From contig CM047809.1 of assembly GCA_026214975.1 (NCBI GenBank), positions 128,265,470-128,329,469 on the forward strand: DNA of 64,000 nucleotides, read 5' to 3'. The stretch's first letter is position 1, and each line of letters begins with the position of its first letter. Position numbers and translations under genes: made by a program. Of this stretch, positions 10,823 through 24,000 are shown piece by piece. This DNA comes from Gentiana macrophylla. Lineage: Eukaryota; Streptophyta; Magnoliopsida; Gentianales; Gentianaceae. The notes beneath the pieces were generated by a model. It saw nothing but the letters and a program-made list of their open reading frames with translations. It did not search any database and was not told the origin of the DNA.

Positions 10823-12090
10823 ATGCAGGAGGTCGTTAAGAAGGAAATCATCAAATTGCTTGACATGGGTATCATCTACCCAATAGCCGATAGTGAATGG
10901 GTGAGCCCCACTCAGGTGGTGCCAAAGAAAGGAGGGATCACCATCGAGAAGAATGAAAAGGGGGAGAGATTGCCCTACGGCAAGTCCACTGGGTACAGAG
11001 TTTGCATTGATTACAGGAAGACTAAATGAGGTAACTCTAAAAGACCACTTCCCTTGCCATTCATTGACCAGCTCCTTGAGAGGCTTAGTGGCAAGCAATA
11101 TTATTGTTTTCTGGATGGCTATTCAGGATACTTTCAGATAGCTATCGACCCCACTGATCAAGAAAAGACTACCTTCACCTGTCCCTCAGGCACCTTCGCC
11201 ATCGAAGAATGCCATTTGGTCTTTGCAACGCACCGGCTACATTTCAAAGATGTATGCTGGCTATCTTTGATGGTTTAGTGGAGAAGGTGATGGAGATTTT
11301 TATGGATGACTTCTCTGTGTTTGGGGACAGTTTCGACCACTGTTTACACAATCTTGATAAAGTTTTGTCCCGGTGCATAGAAAAAGACTTAGTCTTAAAT
11401 TGGGAGAAGTGCCACCTGATGGTGGAAGAGGGAATTGTTCTGGGACACAAGGTGTCCAAAGAAGGTATTGAGGTCGACAAAGCGAAGGTAGAAGCTATTG
11501 AAAAAATGACATACCCCAAAAATGCAAGAGAAGTAAGAGGATTCTTGGGTCATGTCGGCTTCTATAGGCGATTCATCAAAGACTTTTCTAAAATAGCCAA
11601 GCCTTTGTCATCTCTCTTAAGAGAAGGTGTGAAATTTATTTTCACCCCTGAGTGTGAAAGAGCGTTTACAGAACTAAAAGACAAGTTGGTTACCTCGCCA
11701 ATTCTTATAGCACCCACCGAAAGCTCCTTCGAGCTTATGTGTGATGCTTCTAATTATGCAATGGGCGCGGTGCTAGGTCGAGAGTGGGACGGAAGGTTCC
11801 GACCCATCTACTACGCTTAGTCACACTTTAAACCCAAATAAGTAAATTATGCAACAACCGAGAAGGAGTTGTTGGCGTGGTTTTTGCCATGGATAAATTT
11901 AGAAGCTACTTGCTTGGGTCGGAGGTCACGGTCCGGACGAGACCATTCTCGCATTGAAATATCTCATTGAACAAGGCCGATGCCAAGCCTCGTTTGTTGA
12001 GATGGATCTTGATTTTACAAGAGTTTGATGTTCATATCCGGGACAAGAAGGGTAGCGAGAATGTGGTAGCCGACCACATGTGTCTCGGTG
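10823..12090 (+). pseudogene. Athila B reverse transcriptase and RNase H, frameshifted
   Basis: The RT pieces read in order: WVSPTQVVPKKGG and CIDYRK (10823-11029), then YYCFLDGYSGYFQIAI (11054 onward), then MPFGLCNAPATFQR (11209), and the catalytic box IFMDDFSVFG, the xMDD variant typical of Athila. The thumb motif RGFLGHVGFYRRF is intact. RNase H begins at FELMCDASNYAMGAVLG with its first catalytic Asp, and the frame stops at 11820. Further RNase H pieces are visible in other frames to about 12080. There are breaks near 11030, 11205 and 11820. The enzyme would convert element RNA to DNA in the particle. Confidence 0.85.
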
Positions 12091-12339
12091 ACCGACGATC
12101 CTCGTGTAGAGTCGGATGAGATTGGAATTGATTTTCCAACCGAGCAACTCATGACCATTGATGTGTGCGAGGTTGCTCCCGCCCATCTCGAAAAGGTTCT
12201 CCTTGGTTTGCACCTTTGCAAACTTCTTGAGCGCAGTATATCCGGACCCGACGACTTATCGGCAAAAGAAGAAATTCTTTTCGGATTTGAACTATTATGT
12301 GTGGGACGATCCCATTCTCTTCAAGCGTTGCAAGGATGG

Positions 12340-13747
12340 ATTGCTCCGTAGGTGTGTCCCCGAGTTCGGAGCAGAGGACATTATGGAGCAATGCCATGGT
12401 GGACTCCGTGGGAGGTCATTATGGAGTCGGGAAGACTAGCTGCGAAGATTTTTCATCCGGTTTCTATTGGCCAACAATTTTTAAGGATACTGAGAACTTT
12501 GTGTGGTGTGACCGTGTGCCAACGACCGGTAAACTTTCTCGGCGAATGGACATGCCCTCCACCCCATCCAAGAATGCGAGGTTTTCGACGATGGGGTATT
12601 GATTTCATGGGACCGTTTCCATCTTCGTGATGGGAACAAGTACATTCTCGTCTCATGCGTCGACTACGTATCAAAGTGGGTGGAGGCGATAGCAACATCG
12701 CTGGAGCGACCACAAGGTGGTCAAGAACTTCCTGAAGAAAAATATTTTCACGCGTTTGGTCGTCCACGAGCCCTCATCGCTGATTTGAGGAACTCACTTT
12801 TGCAATACCCCACTAGACAAGATTTTAGAACGATATGGGGTAAAACACAAAATCGCTACCCCCTATCACCCTCGCAGACGAGTGGACAAGTTGAAGTGAG
12901 TAAATCAAGCCTCAAGAGCATTCTTGAGAAGACGGTGAATTCTAATAGACGGATCTGAGTCGTAAATGGATGATGTGCTCTGGGCCTACTGGGATGCCTT
13001 TCAAGACTCCTATTGGCACGTCTCCGTTTGAGATGGTTTATGGCAAGGCTCGCCACCGCCAATCGAGCTTGAGCACAGAGCGCTCGGGCTATTAAATTCT
13101 TGAATTTCGATAGCCGATTATGCAGAGAAAGCGATTATTGCGATTGCGAGGAGCTTGATGAGTTCAGACTCCGTGCTCACGAGAGCTCGAGAATCAAGAA
13201 GGAAAGGACTAAAGCGCTTTCACGACAAGAAAATCAAGATTAGGGAATTCAAAGCGGGCGAGTGGGTTTTACTGTATAATACCAGGTTACATCTGTTTCC
13301 TGGTAAGCTACGCAGCCGTTGGTCTGGCCCCTTTGAAATCTTTCAGGTATTCCCTAGTGGAGCAGTCGATTTGAAAGATAAGCAGGGCGGGTTGTTCAGA
13401 GTAAATGGTCATCGGTTAAAACACTATATTGGTCAACAAAAGGAACGACCGGTGGTTTTCTATCTGAATGACGTCCCTAGTCAAACCGGCTCCGATCCTT
13501 CGGCACCGATGATTTACATCTCTGTGAGTTCTTTGATGAAGTTGTGCTCCCTGATGTTGCACCTCGGCTTGTGAAACAGAAACCTAAGAAGAAGAAGAGA
13601 AGAATCATAGGTACGAAGTGGATACAGAAGTTTGATGATATGGCCAAGACGTTGGCGAGACTTTGTTCCTGTGGATTCCAGCCTGTTGACCCCGAGAAGG
13701 TCGAGAATAATTCCGGGATGAGGTTTCACTGGCCTGACCCCGGTTGA
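12340..13747 (+). pseudogene. Athila B integrase, frameshifted
   Basis: The zinc-binding N-terminal domain is read in alternating frames at 12380-12530 (CHGG and CDR/CQR elements). The catalytic core lies at 12599-12958 with DYVSKWVEAIA, and the region holding the second Asp is read as GRPRALIAD. The C-terminal domain lies at 13155-13560 with [15 protein letters not shown] and [12 protein letters not shown] basic tail (KPKKKKRRIIGTKW) ends in WPDPG and a stop at 13747, matching element A. At least four frame changes are needed to follow the protein. Confidence 0.82.
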
Positions 13748-15301
13748 GTTTTTATTGGTTAGTCGAGCTCCCGACTATAATTAAGCCCTACTAGGACGGT
13801 AACCTAGATATCTTTTTCTTTTTGTTTGTAGTTTATTTTTACTTTGTTTCTCTTGTTGGTTGCTAATGTTTTCCACCTAGCGATTTCGACTATGGATCTC
13901 AGACTTGGACGATTGCCCACATCATGACCCCTGTTTGTTTCTTTTTATTTCCTCATGTACCCCAGTACTCTCGATATTACATTTGTGCACTACATTTCAC
14001 ATAGATTTGGTTATTATCAATTTTTGCATTGCTTCTGCTTTGTTCCATGATATTGCCTTGTCTATCATCTTTTGTGCCCCTACCCCCGAGGTACGTCTTG
14101 TTTCCCCATGTGTGCAGGATATTTGCGATAGCGATTGTGAGCTTTCAGATGATATCAGTTTACCGGTGGATGGTCCACAGTCTACTGATTTCTTCAAGCA
14201 TTTATGGATCTGACTCGCGACCACTTCCAGAATTGCAACTTTCGAATTACAACCAGCTAAGTTTTCTTATTTTGCACATGCTGAGGACATCATGTAACTT
14301 AAGTGTGGGGGAGGGTTTATTGGTTTGTTTTACTGGTTTGTTTTACATGTTATCTAGTTTTGCTCCTTTGAAAAATTTGATAAAATTTTTGAAAATTTGT
14401 GAGTCCCGAGTAACTTCAATGACATGCTAGTTTTGTAACTTGGCACCTTTAATTGTTATCAGTAGTCATATCATGTTCTAAGAATAGGTTTGGTAGATCA
14501 GATACTCACTTCAACCTCAGTACACGAACCTGTTAGATGAGGAACCAAAAATTTAATAGTCTCCGGTTAGTTAAGGGATAGCCAATTCTAGCTGCAGATA
14601 ACCACTTACTTAGCACTGATGAAAGTTAAGAACTCGTACTATACTCACAGTTAGAATCTAAGTACCTTAGTGTCTTGAGAACCTTAAAAGTCTTGAATGT
14701 GTTAGAAATGATACCTGACCGGGAGTTTCCAAAGAGTTTGAAAAAAAAAGGAAAATTTTGAAAAATTAAATTATGGAAGTTGTTTGCGACCGTCACCTCG
14801 AGTCCACTTGGATCCGCCCCAATTGGGAGCGTGGTTTACCTTGGACAAAGATATAGGTTTGAGTGATCTCGGGGTGATTTGCCTAAAAAGTGGGGAGAGT
14901 GTTATACTTTTGAGACGCGACGATGGAAGAAAATATAGGCCTTTTGGAACTCTGAGTCGAGTTGATCTAAACCCAGTAGAGACCTGGAAGGTATTTTCTT
15001 GGCACCAAGTAAAGGAATTTAAATGTGAGTTGGTTACTTTGTTCTTGATAAATAGTTTTTGTAGGGTAAGTGCTGTAGACAGAACGAACTTCGTTTATTT
15101 AACCGGATGACTGTTAGTGCTTGATTTAATACATCAAGAGAGGATCGGTGGAAGTTTAGCGGGTTCAACACACACAATCACTGAGTGAGTTCGATTTGCT
15201 AGATACTAGCTTGATGTGAGCATGACTACATCTCGTGTCAAATTATGTGGGTTTTTGATAGTTTGTCGTTGTTTGTTTTGCTCGGGGACAAGCAAAAAGC
15301 T
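13748..15301 (+). other. Athila B 3' non-coding region with internal polypurine-like motif
   Basis: As in element A, no envelope-sized ORF occupies this place. AAGTGTGGGGGAG occurs at 14301-14313, 1001 bases upstream of the identical tract at 15302-15314. The block 14085-14313 is related to 1415-1655 of element A. The frame at 14784-15110 has no recognisable content and is probably chance. Confidence 0.65.
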
Positions 15302-15314
15302 AAGTGTGGGGGAG
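15276..15314 (+). other. Hairpin plus polypurine tract of Athila B
   Basis: TTTTGCT (15276-15282) can pair with AGCAAAA (15291-15297). AAGTGTGGGGGAG at 15302-15314 abuts the 3' LTR. The arrangement matches 2543-2577 of element A. Confidence 0.8.
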
Positions 15315-15315
15315 T

Positions 15316-16659
15316 TGTTTAGGGTATATTTTACTATATTTTCGGGCTTAATCCTAAACAATTTACCTTGTTTTTAAAGGAAATAAATGAGAAAAGCATG
15401 TTTTTAACCAATAAATTCATATAATGTTCATTGAGGGTTTATAATTTAATTAGGAGGAAATATTGGGATTAAATGTTATTTTGTTACACATTTTATTATT
15501 ATTATTACTCGATGACTTGGTGTAACAATAATTTTGTAGAAAATAAAGAAATGCAAGGGGATATTATTTATTGAGAAGATTTATGTCATTCAATCAAGGA
15601 TTTCAAAATAAAGGAGAAAATCGGATCAGCATTTGAAGAATAAATCAGATCAGAGCGAAAGAGTGGAGTGGGGAACACGTTTTACGAAGCACAGTGTGAA
15701 CGCAGAGAAGTGGCACGCTCGGTCGACCGAGCCAAGAGGTTCGGTCTACCGAGGCTGCAGAATTTAATTCGACGCGTTTTCTAGATCCTTCCCTATGTCG
15801 GCCACAAACTCCTATATAAGCAGCATCCATTCGAGCAGAAACGGACGTCCAAAAATATTCACAAGAATACATTAGCATAAATTAGATTCATAATTAGGTT
15901 TTTATTTTTCTTTTCAATTTCGATTCAGCAATTATGGTTTTTATTATGAAGATGAGTGGCTAAAGGCCTGAGGCTAGGACCACCATGTGAAGCCACCATC
16001 ACCGGATTTAAACAAGGATTTTGCATTTATTCGTTCTAGTAAGTTTCTTGTTCTTCCTTCATGTTTTGAATTGTTTATGTGCAATGTGTATGACTATACT
16101 TGTGTTGCATGCTGATTGAATTTAGACATACGATAGTTGATAAATTCATAGATTGCCGTGAAGGAGAGTGATAATATTTCTTCTAACAAACGAAAGTTGA
16201 GGGAGAATATTGTTAGATTAGGATTTTATATCCATATCTTTGTTTAAGTAGAGCTTTAGTCAAACCGAGAGGTGTACTAATTAAAGGTGTAGAATCGAGA
16301 GAGGAAACGCCGCTTTAGTAGATAATAATCCAAGACTTACGAATGAATATGCGATTTTCTTGTTAATTTCAGTGGGGTGGTGGATCAAAGGTGTGTTCTA
16401 GTTGTTTTAATCATAGTTGTTAGAAAAAGATTTGATAAGTAGTAGTTGTTCTTTTCGCTTTTGAAACATTTATTTCGTTCTTTAATCCAAGATCGTATTT
16501 ATAAACCTTACAAAAATCGAAGGCGGAAACACTATTTTTCGTACAAGTCCCTGCGGATACGACCCGGTTTCATCACTATAGCTGCGAACCTTCGCACTTG
16601 GGGTTGACATCGGTTTTATTTATTATATTTTATCACTGCTTTGCATAAAACCGCAAACA
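15316..16659 (+). repeat. 3' LTR of Athila B
   Basis: It runs from TGTTTAGGG to GCAAACA. Long stretches are identical to the 5' LTR, while differences cluster at 15620-15780 (6270-6430 in the 5' LTR). It is followed by the TAAAT target duplicate. Confidence 0.93.
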
Positions 16660-17275
16660 TAAATTTTTTTGCTTTTTCATGCCTTGCACATAAGAGTGAA
16701 AGAAGTGAGTATTTTATCCTTCTCTTTGAACCATTTAAGCGAGAATTTCGACTTCAGAACCTCTTTTCATCCAAATTAGCATTTTTCAGCTATTTTTTAG
16801 AAGACTTATATAATGTGATTATAAACATTCATTCCATCAAAAGCTTGTTGGATTTGATCTTTAATAGCTTGAATCCTCAAAGCAGAGCTGGGACAAGCAC
16901 CTTTCTTTCAATTATTTGGCCTCATTCTAACCTCTTTGATTTTTCATCAAAACTAATATTGATATTTGCCCAGAATATTCTTCGACTACCCATCAGTCAC
17001 AACTTCAAAAAATCCAGGCTTAGAAATCCACATGTTGTCAAAGTAAAACTTTTTCTTCCCTCTCAAAAAGATAGGAGATGAGTCAAGTAATAATATGCAG
17101 TGATCAGAAGCATCCATGTCCAAATAGAATACACAAGCCTCATCATAATCAGTAGCCTAAGATTTAGAGTCCAATAACCTAAAAGATCTTCTCCGAGTTC
17201 AAGAATGACCAACTAGGCTTGGATCAGACAAATCATTATCTGCAACAAAACTCTTGAAAGCAAAAAAGGAATTGT
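16660..17275 (-). pseudogene. LINE-1 copy, fragment 2: endonuclease tail to RT linker
   Basis: On the minus strand the frame shows the end of the APE-type endonuclease (AFKSFVADNDL, then the SDHC motif near 17115) and SSPIFLRGKKKFYFDNMW, the usual linker before LINE RT. It continues at 5950 once Athila B is set aside, and begins where fragment 3 ends once the solo LTR is set aside. The plus-strand ORF at 16641-17081 is a shadow of this. Confidence 0.8.
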
Positions 17276-18275
17276 TGTTGGAACTTTAATGGTAATTTAG
17301 CTCAAACCGGGTCTAAGTGTAAGTGGCGAACAATCCACTTTAGGCTCAATTTTTAATTACTTATGGAATGATTTTCCGGGAGCTAAAACTATTATTGGAA
17401 ACTACTAAGATAGTAGTTGATGTTAGGCACTCGATTCCGATATCGGGTGAATGAAAAATTAATACCTAAAGGTAGAGTAATTTATGTGGGTGTTATAATG
17501 GAAGTGTGCTCCATTTGTCCCACATTGGCAATGAAACTAAAGATGCTCACTATATAAGTGGGAGAGTTTCATAGAAGGGCAAGCCCCAAGGGGCAAGAGA
17601 ATTTTGTGAAGGAGGGAGGACTTAGATGCTTGTTGGTTCGCGTGCGCGCCGGCGGCGGCTCGGTTCATGCACGGGCTTTGGGCTTGGCTTGGCCCAATAT
17701 TAATTTTTTAATTTTTTGGACCAGCTCAACGAAAATAATTCTGAACAGAAAACTGCTTCAACTTCCATTTCTGAACAGATGTAACTCTTTCTTCCTGCGA
17801 TTTTTGAACAGTTCTTTCTGTTCATTGCCTCCAATCTCTGCCTACATAAACCACACTTTTGAATAAAAATAACACAACATTTTTCATACCATTACTCTGC
17901 AGAAATAAACACAAACACTTGCATTGTCAGAGATAATCAAAGGCCCTATCAGTTCCTTGCTTTCCTCATTTAAGTGCAAGAACCCGAAAATATAGACTGT
18001 TGTATCTTGGGAGATGCATTGCTATAAACTGTGTGCACCATGGGCGGGGCAATTATGTCTTAAGGACAGAGTTCTAAACTCGCCTCAGTCACAATAAGTT
18101 TTCGCGTTTATATTTTGCTTTCCGCATATTTTGTTCTATGTGTTGTAGTATAATGAATATATGAATAAAGTTTTCATGCTATGTGTTCATCTTTATGATT
18201 TATGTTTCTACAAAATCATGTTGCTCATCTCTCAGCATATTAGCAAACCGATACACTACTATAATTATTCCAACA
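17276..18275. repeat. Solo LTR (probably Ty1/copia) with perfect 5-bp target duplication
   Basis: The sequence starts TGTTGGAAC and ends TTCCAACA, so the last bases mirror the first eight. It is flanked by ATTGT on both sides (17271-17275 and 18276-18280). There is no internal region. A solo LTR is the usual product of recombination between the two LTRs of a full element. TATATAAG near 17552-17559 is a likely promoter box, read on the plus strand. The superfamily is inferred only loosely. The insertion splits the LINE endonuclease. Confidence 0.85.
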
Positions 18276-19264
18276 ATTGTTAGGCCTGAATGCTCATTCT
18301 TCTTTTTTCTTTATGGTCAAGGATGTCATTAAAATCACCACCCAAAATGAAATGAGTACCCCCGCCCAAAAGCCATTATGTTTTGTAGAAATGATCGCTG
18401 CTTCAGTCAGTGAGAAGGTGAGAGGCTCATGTAAACCCCAACAAACTACCAATACGGACCAGTAGTCATCTTTGATGCAAACTTTGATGGTAAAGCTGGT
18501 TGAGACAACATATGTAATATTCAAAATTTCTTTCCACGAGCAAGCTCACTTATCATACCAGAAGGATTAACACTGCAGACATGATAAAACTTCTGTCTTT
18601 TGCTAGTACTTACCAAACTACTTTCTTTCTTTTTAATTTCACTTAAAAGGATAATACTTGGGCAGTGGAGTCTATTTACCTCCTATGATAATTCCACGCC
18701 ATAATCCTAATTGTTCCTGTAGAAACCACATAGGATTGGCTTCTTTCACTCTACAAAACTACAAAAAAAAAAACGTTGGTTAACCAATACATAGCTTTTT
18801 ATCAATTGGTTCAACAAGACTATGAGGTTGAAGATCCTCTGATTCAAGAGTTTTCCTCTTGTCTATAAAACGACTCTCTGAAGTATCAAAATCCAGAGGA
18901 ACCTTAAATTCATTAGTCTTTTTAGCAACAAATTTCCTCTTCCTTATTGGTTTAAGAGCAACGCCATCTTGTTAAATTTTAGCAGCAGTCATATTTGATT
19001 CCTGTAGAAGTTGACTCCTTGAAGATTCTACAACATCTTCCTTCTTTTTCCTTCTTTTGGGTACCATTCCTAGAGGAGATTACCCTGTAGAAACGGGCAG
19101 CTTCCTTAGGAACCACATTATTATAATCACTTTTTTGTTCTTCGTTAACATTATCAGAAACTGACATATTATTTTTCCACTTTCCTACTAATAGCAGCCT
19201 CATTAACCCCTTTAGATAAATTAGCCAAGAGCTCCACCATTCTATTAATAGGCCACCTGGAAGA
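18276..19264 (-). pseudogene. LINE-1 copy, fragment 3: endonuclease and ORF1-ORF2 spacer
   Basis: Minus-strand frames show the start of the APE endonuclease (MAWNYHRR, equivalent to the usual WNCRGLG, near 18700), then SxIKKKESSLVSTSKRQKFYH, then GGDFNDILDHKEK just inside the solo-LTR junction. GDFN is the conserved endonuclease block. The part from about 18780 to 19264 is the weaker spacer or ORF1 tail, Lys-rich in minus frames. The piece ends at the GAAGA target duplicate of the three-LTR array. Confidence 0.75.
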
Positions 19265-21092
19265 TGTTAGGAAAATATCATCGCAACGGAAGCGATTTAT
19301 GGATCTAGATCTATATAATACACGTAATAAAACATTGAATCTACATCTACAAGGGGGTTGTAGAACATACCTCTTGGATCTCTAAATCCAAGTTGAAGAA
19401 CCGCAAAGGAAAGATTGCAAGAAGATGTGAAGGGCACCACGATCTTCCATGACGTGTGATCCAAGCAATTCCCGGTGGAAGGAATTCTCGACTCGAACCC
19501 TCCGATATGCTACCCGGAAAATCTCCAAGATTTTCCCTTAAACCCTTGGCCGAAATTATCACTTCTTCTCTCTAAGAGGAGAAGTCTAAATTTATTGTGT
19601 GTTTAGACTTGGGAGAACTCTCTTTATATAGGAGAGTAATCCTTGTCCTCCAAGGATTTTATAATTAATACAAAATCAATTATAATAATCCTATTAAATA
19701 AAAGATAATCTCAAAATATTCTAGAACAAATCAAGAATATTTTTATCTTTATTATTTACCATAAATATTTATCCAATAAATATTTTATGCACATGTCTTT
19801 TAACACACAAGAAAACTAATTCCTTGTCAAAATAAAGACACATGTGGCGCCACAAACATATATTGACCTAGTCAATATTAATTTTGCCATTACACAATAA
19901 TTGGGCCAAGATTATGGAAAATGTCTTTTCCACATATTTAATTATTTAGCCCAACTAATTTAATAGTCCACCAAACAATTAATTCACATATCGTTTTAAT
20001 AAAGTCCAACATGAACTAAATTAATATTATTAGGATTCGACGTCCGAGAATATACATGCTATATTAGGAGGCACGTCGGGGACCATGGACTAATAATCGG
20101 CTCCGATAAATCAAATAAATAATTATCTTATGAGCGAATAATTATATTCGATAAATCAATCACGAGGAATATGCCACCATAATCCCGTGATCGCACTCCT
20201 CCGATTATAAGATTATATTTATCTCTTCGAGAAAGTAATAAGCGCCCATTTGATATAATCATTTCATATGGATTAATCCTCCATGACTATTCATTCTAAA
20301 TCGGGAAGTTACCGTTAACCCTTTCGAACATCTTGTCCTTACTTACCGTTAACCCCAAAGTGATCAATAATTCAAATAACTCTTTGGTAGCTAATCGGTG
20401 TAATATGAATCCCATGGATCGATCAATGTCTCAGGATTAACTCATAAAGGGAGGCTGTCTATCTACTTCCATAAATGGAAGGAATGGATTCGTATCTGTG
20501 ATAACACAGACTACTCACTCAATCCATTACAATGCCAAGATGGGGTAATTCAGATTCTGGACTCGAGTGTAATCCTTAACCGTCAAGTCAAACCTCATGC
20601 GATTCAAGCGGTTGATCGTGATCACCTCATGATTAAGATATATCCATAATATGATCATCTAATGATTCGATAAGACTTCTCAATTACGGAATTATATTGA
20701 GAACTCGGATCAAATCGGTCCGATACTATATGATATATCTATCATATATAAATGCCCCATTAGGTTCCCTTAACCGAAAGTCCGGATAAGGCGATCACAC
20801 CTATCGTGTTATGGCATTATTAATAGTACATTAAAGGGAGACCCGATACTCTCGATTAACTTTACTACGGACTAATTGTATTTTAAGTACATCTTCACTA
20901 ACTCAATCCTCCGTGTATATCTCATACACCGAGTTAAGTGATTACATAAACGATATACTCGGGGTTTTTTCAGTAGTGTAAATACTATTGTCACATCGGT
21001 GATTATGAGAATAATAAATATGAATAATAATATCATTTCATTTATTAAATAAAACAATTACAAAAATTGTCTTTCGGGCATCACACCTAACA
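19265..21092 (-). repeat. LTR1 of the array (element 3' end)
   Basis: The ends are TGTTAGG and CCTAACA, a 7-bp inverted repeat, and the length is 1828 bp. On the minus strand a TATATAAA box lies at 19623-19630, leaving about 360 bp of transcribed leader in the LTR. Confidence 0.9.
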
Positions 21093-24000
21093 ATCTCCCA
21101 CTTGCACGAAAGCTTGTAATTAATTGTTTTAGAGCACACCCTATTATTTAAAACTACAAAGAAACTACATCTCCCACTTGCTCTAAAGCAATGGAGACTC
21201 ATCCCGTATTTTAGTACCCACAAAACTTATCATAACCATTTTGATTCCAAAGTACACTCCGAGTATGCCGTCGTAGGATAGGTCGGTGACTCGGGAGCAC
21301 CTATATCTGAATGTCATGGGTCTTAATGATCGATCGGGTTGTCGGCTCGAGGCGATCCGTAGAATCAAACGTCGCGGTCCATCCGATCATGTGGTACCTA
21401 CCCAATATGCTCTTGAACTCCAATGATTTCGAAATCCTTATAAGCTACCCCCTTCATTGTTTGCACAATGATGTAGTATCCGCTTTCCAAATCTAGAATG
21501 ACTCCCAGATATGGAAAGGAAATCTTTAAGCTATATCGCCTCTAGCTACTACACTGAAGCCGCTAATCACCCAACTAGTTAAAGTCGAGTTGGCGTTCTT
21601 TGGATTTCTCCAGGCAATAGCTTCAACAAGAGTAAACATCGAGCCCGAGATCGACTTTAACGATCATCCTCAATCGACTTAAAGTCAAAATCGATTGTAT
21701 CACACATATCCAAGCTCATACATGAATATGTCCGCATATTATTCCTCGTTCTCTCAAGATACTAAAGGACATACTAAACTTGCTTTGTTAATCGCCGAAT
21801 CTAAGATTCGATCAAAATTGACGTTCAATAACCTCGACCATCTCTTGTCACAAAGAGAATCCATCCCATTTCTCTTTATCCGAAGATTTAGAGAGTCATT
21901 CCTGAGGCATAGGGTAGAACTTCCTCGTTGAATGTTGCATACACAGATGCATCATCTTAACCAATAAGATGGATGGGAAACCAATGACTGATTCTAATGA
22001 ATTCGACCGAGTCAAACTCTTCAGAATGTTGTCCAAATCTCTGGTTGCGAGAGAATTGTGGTATTGTCAGATTCTGACTTCAGATAACACACCCATGTTG
22101 AGTCCAACTGGTGCAGCGTTATCCTTCACAAACACTAATATATATGTATATATTCACTACTGTACTAAAATTGATATCCAGTCTACACAAGACTTATCAA
22201 TATTCTGGTCAAATCCATATATTATAGAAATATATGACTTCCAATGACCAAGAGGTTTGCTTTTTATCCACAAAGGACATAAGCCTTGACAGTCATCCTG
22301 TCATAAGTTCATAAGGCAATACCCTTCTGTTCCGAATGAATCCAGATTCCGTTTGTTTGGCAAGAAAGTCTCAGGGAATCACCCCTATTTTCTGCTTTTG
22401 AACGAAATCATGAATTACCGAATTCATTCTACTCTTTTCCGTGTAGATCCAATTACTCCCACTGGGCCTGAGACACTCAGGTGGTTCTACAAGAGTATGA
22501 ACAGCTCTGGAGTACCAAACTCCATTCACAGGGTTATGGCTTGTAAACCAACCTCTATTATCAGAATCCTATACTGCTCACAAAAGAGCCATAGGTTATC
22601 AATCGATCCTCAGACTACAAAGTCCGCAGAAACCGTAATGGGTAATGGATAAACCATACTCCCACTATTTTCTTGGTGGATCGAAATTCTGATCTAGTTT
22701 AGCAGTATTTAGTGTTATCACCAACAACCAAAGTTGGATGTGGTTTGATCTAATCAGTAAGTAACTACCTTGAGTATCCGTACTCTAAGGTTCAAGGTTT
22801 GTTGTTCATAGACTCTATCAGAAAGGATGCAACAGCATAGCTGTCCCTTCCAGATGTCAAGAATCTGATAACGAACCTTTCTCTCAATTCTTCAAGATAT
22901 ATCACGATTTGGTCACTGACCGAACGTGTACGTGAAATTCCCAGTCCTACCATCAAGCATCATGTGCTAAATGCTTATGTTGACGGAATTTGGGTGAACC
23001 GAATCCACTCATTATTCGTTAATTCCAAAGCACATTCTAGGTAGACTTCTCGGTTCTACATTTCAATGTAAACCGTTATTTCACTTCCAATATCTTTATT
23101 GAGTTAAGCAGTGTATTGTAGCACATCTACAACTATGTAAGGCAATTCAATGGTTTCTTCCTTAGTGAAAGCATTTCACTATGAGGCAGGCCGAACATCG
23201 AGTCTCAGGACTATGTGATGGCCCATTTCGAGTATAGAATACTCCATCTCCACAGCGTAATCCGAGACACCATAAAATATTTTGGATAAACTTACCGGAG
23301 TGTTTGAATAGTTATCAGACAAGAAGTCACTACTCGGAAGCTCCTACTAGCTTGTATCTTTCATCAGACCCCGAAGGTCGTCATGAACAAGCTATGTTAC
23401 TTCTTTATAACCATTATCCTTTCCCGATTGAAAGGAAACTTAGTCATTGAACCTTTGAGACAATATAACCAGACTGGGAGAAAGGAATCACCCTGAGCCG
23501 CCTTGAGTCTTGTCTTTTAGGGACTATGCACTAACTATGGAATATGAAGAAGCGTTTATCTAAATATAGAAACCAATTGCTTTTAATAGTTCTTAAGATG
23601 GTACATATACGTATTTCAGCATTTCTTAGTGGTTTTGACTTTATCAAACAAAAGTCCGAGTCTTAGATTCGTACTACAAATGGTATATTCACTTTCTATA
23701 AGACAAACAAATTATCGAATAAAAGATAAATCCATTCGCTCCAACGAATCTTAAGCAGAAAAATAAATCTTCTGCGATATCCAAGGATTGAATCGAGATT
23801 CATTTCTCATATCACTCCCACTATTTTGCTAAAATTACGCCCGTTGTCTATTAATCGTTAATGCACAACTATCTCGTTCTTCCAAAGAACATAGCCTAAG
23901 AGAAAATCACCAAGGATTCATAGGTTGGTGATCCGAAATCACTATCCTTATCCTATGACTTTCGGTTTGTTAATTTTCGTTTTTAGCCTTAAAATCAACT

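Larger units (their letters stand above)
5951..16659 (+). mobile_element. Complete Athila-type Ty3/gypsy element B, inserted in LINE-1
   Basis: The element is 10.7 kb and carries, in order: 5' LTR, tRNA-Asp-type primer site, gag, protease, RT-RNase H, integrase, 3' non-coding region, polypurine tract and 3' LTR. It is flanked by TAAGT (5946-5950) and TAAAT (16660-16664), a 5-bp target duplication with one mismatch. The two LTRs are very similar, which suggests a recent insertion, yet gag and pol contain many frameshifts. Domain order and the RT sequence support the Athila lineage. The element sits inside a minus-strand LINE whose reading resumes on the far side. Confidence 0.92.

Noticed and set aside
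14784..15110. 108-codon ORF in Athila B as an envelope remnant
   Set aside because: No signal peptide, membrane segment or similarity to the same region of element A.
16641..17081. 146-codon plus-strand ORF as a gene
   Set aside because: It lies antisense to recognisable LINE endonuclease-to-RT sequence and has no domain of its own.
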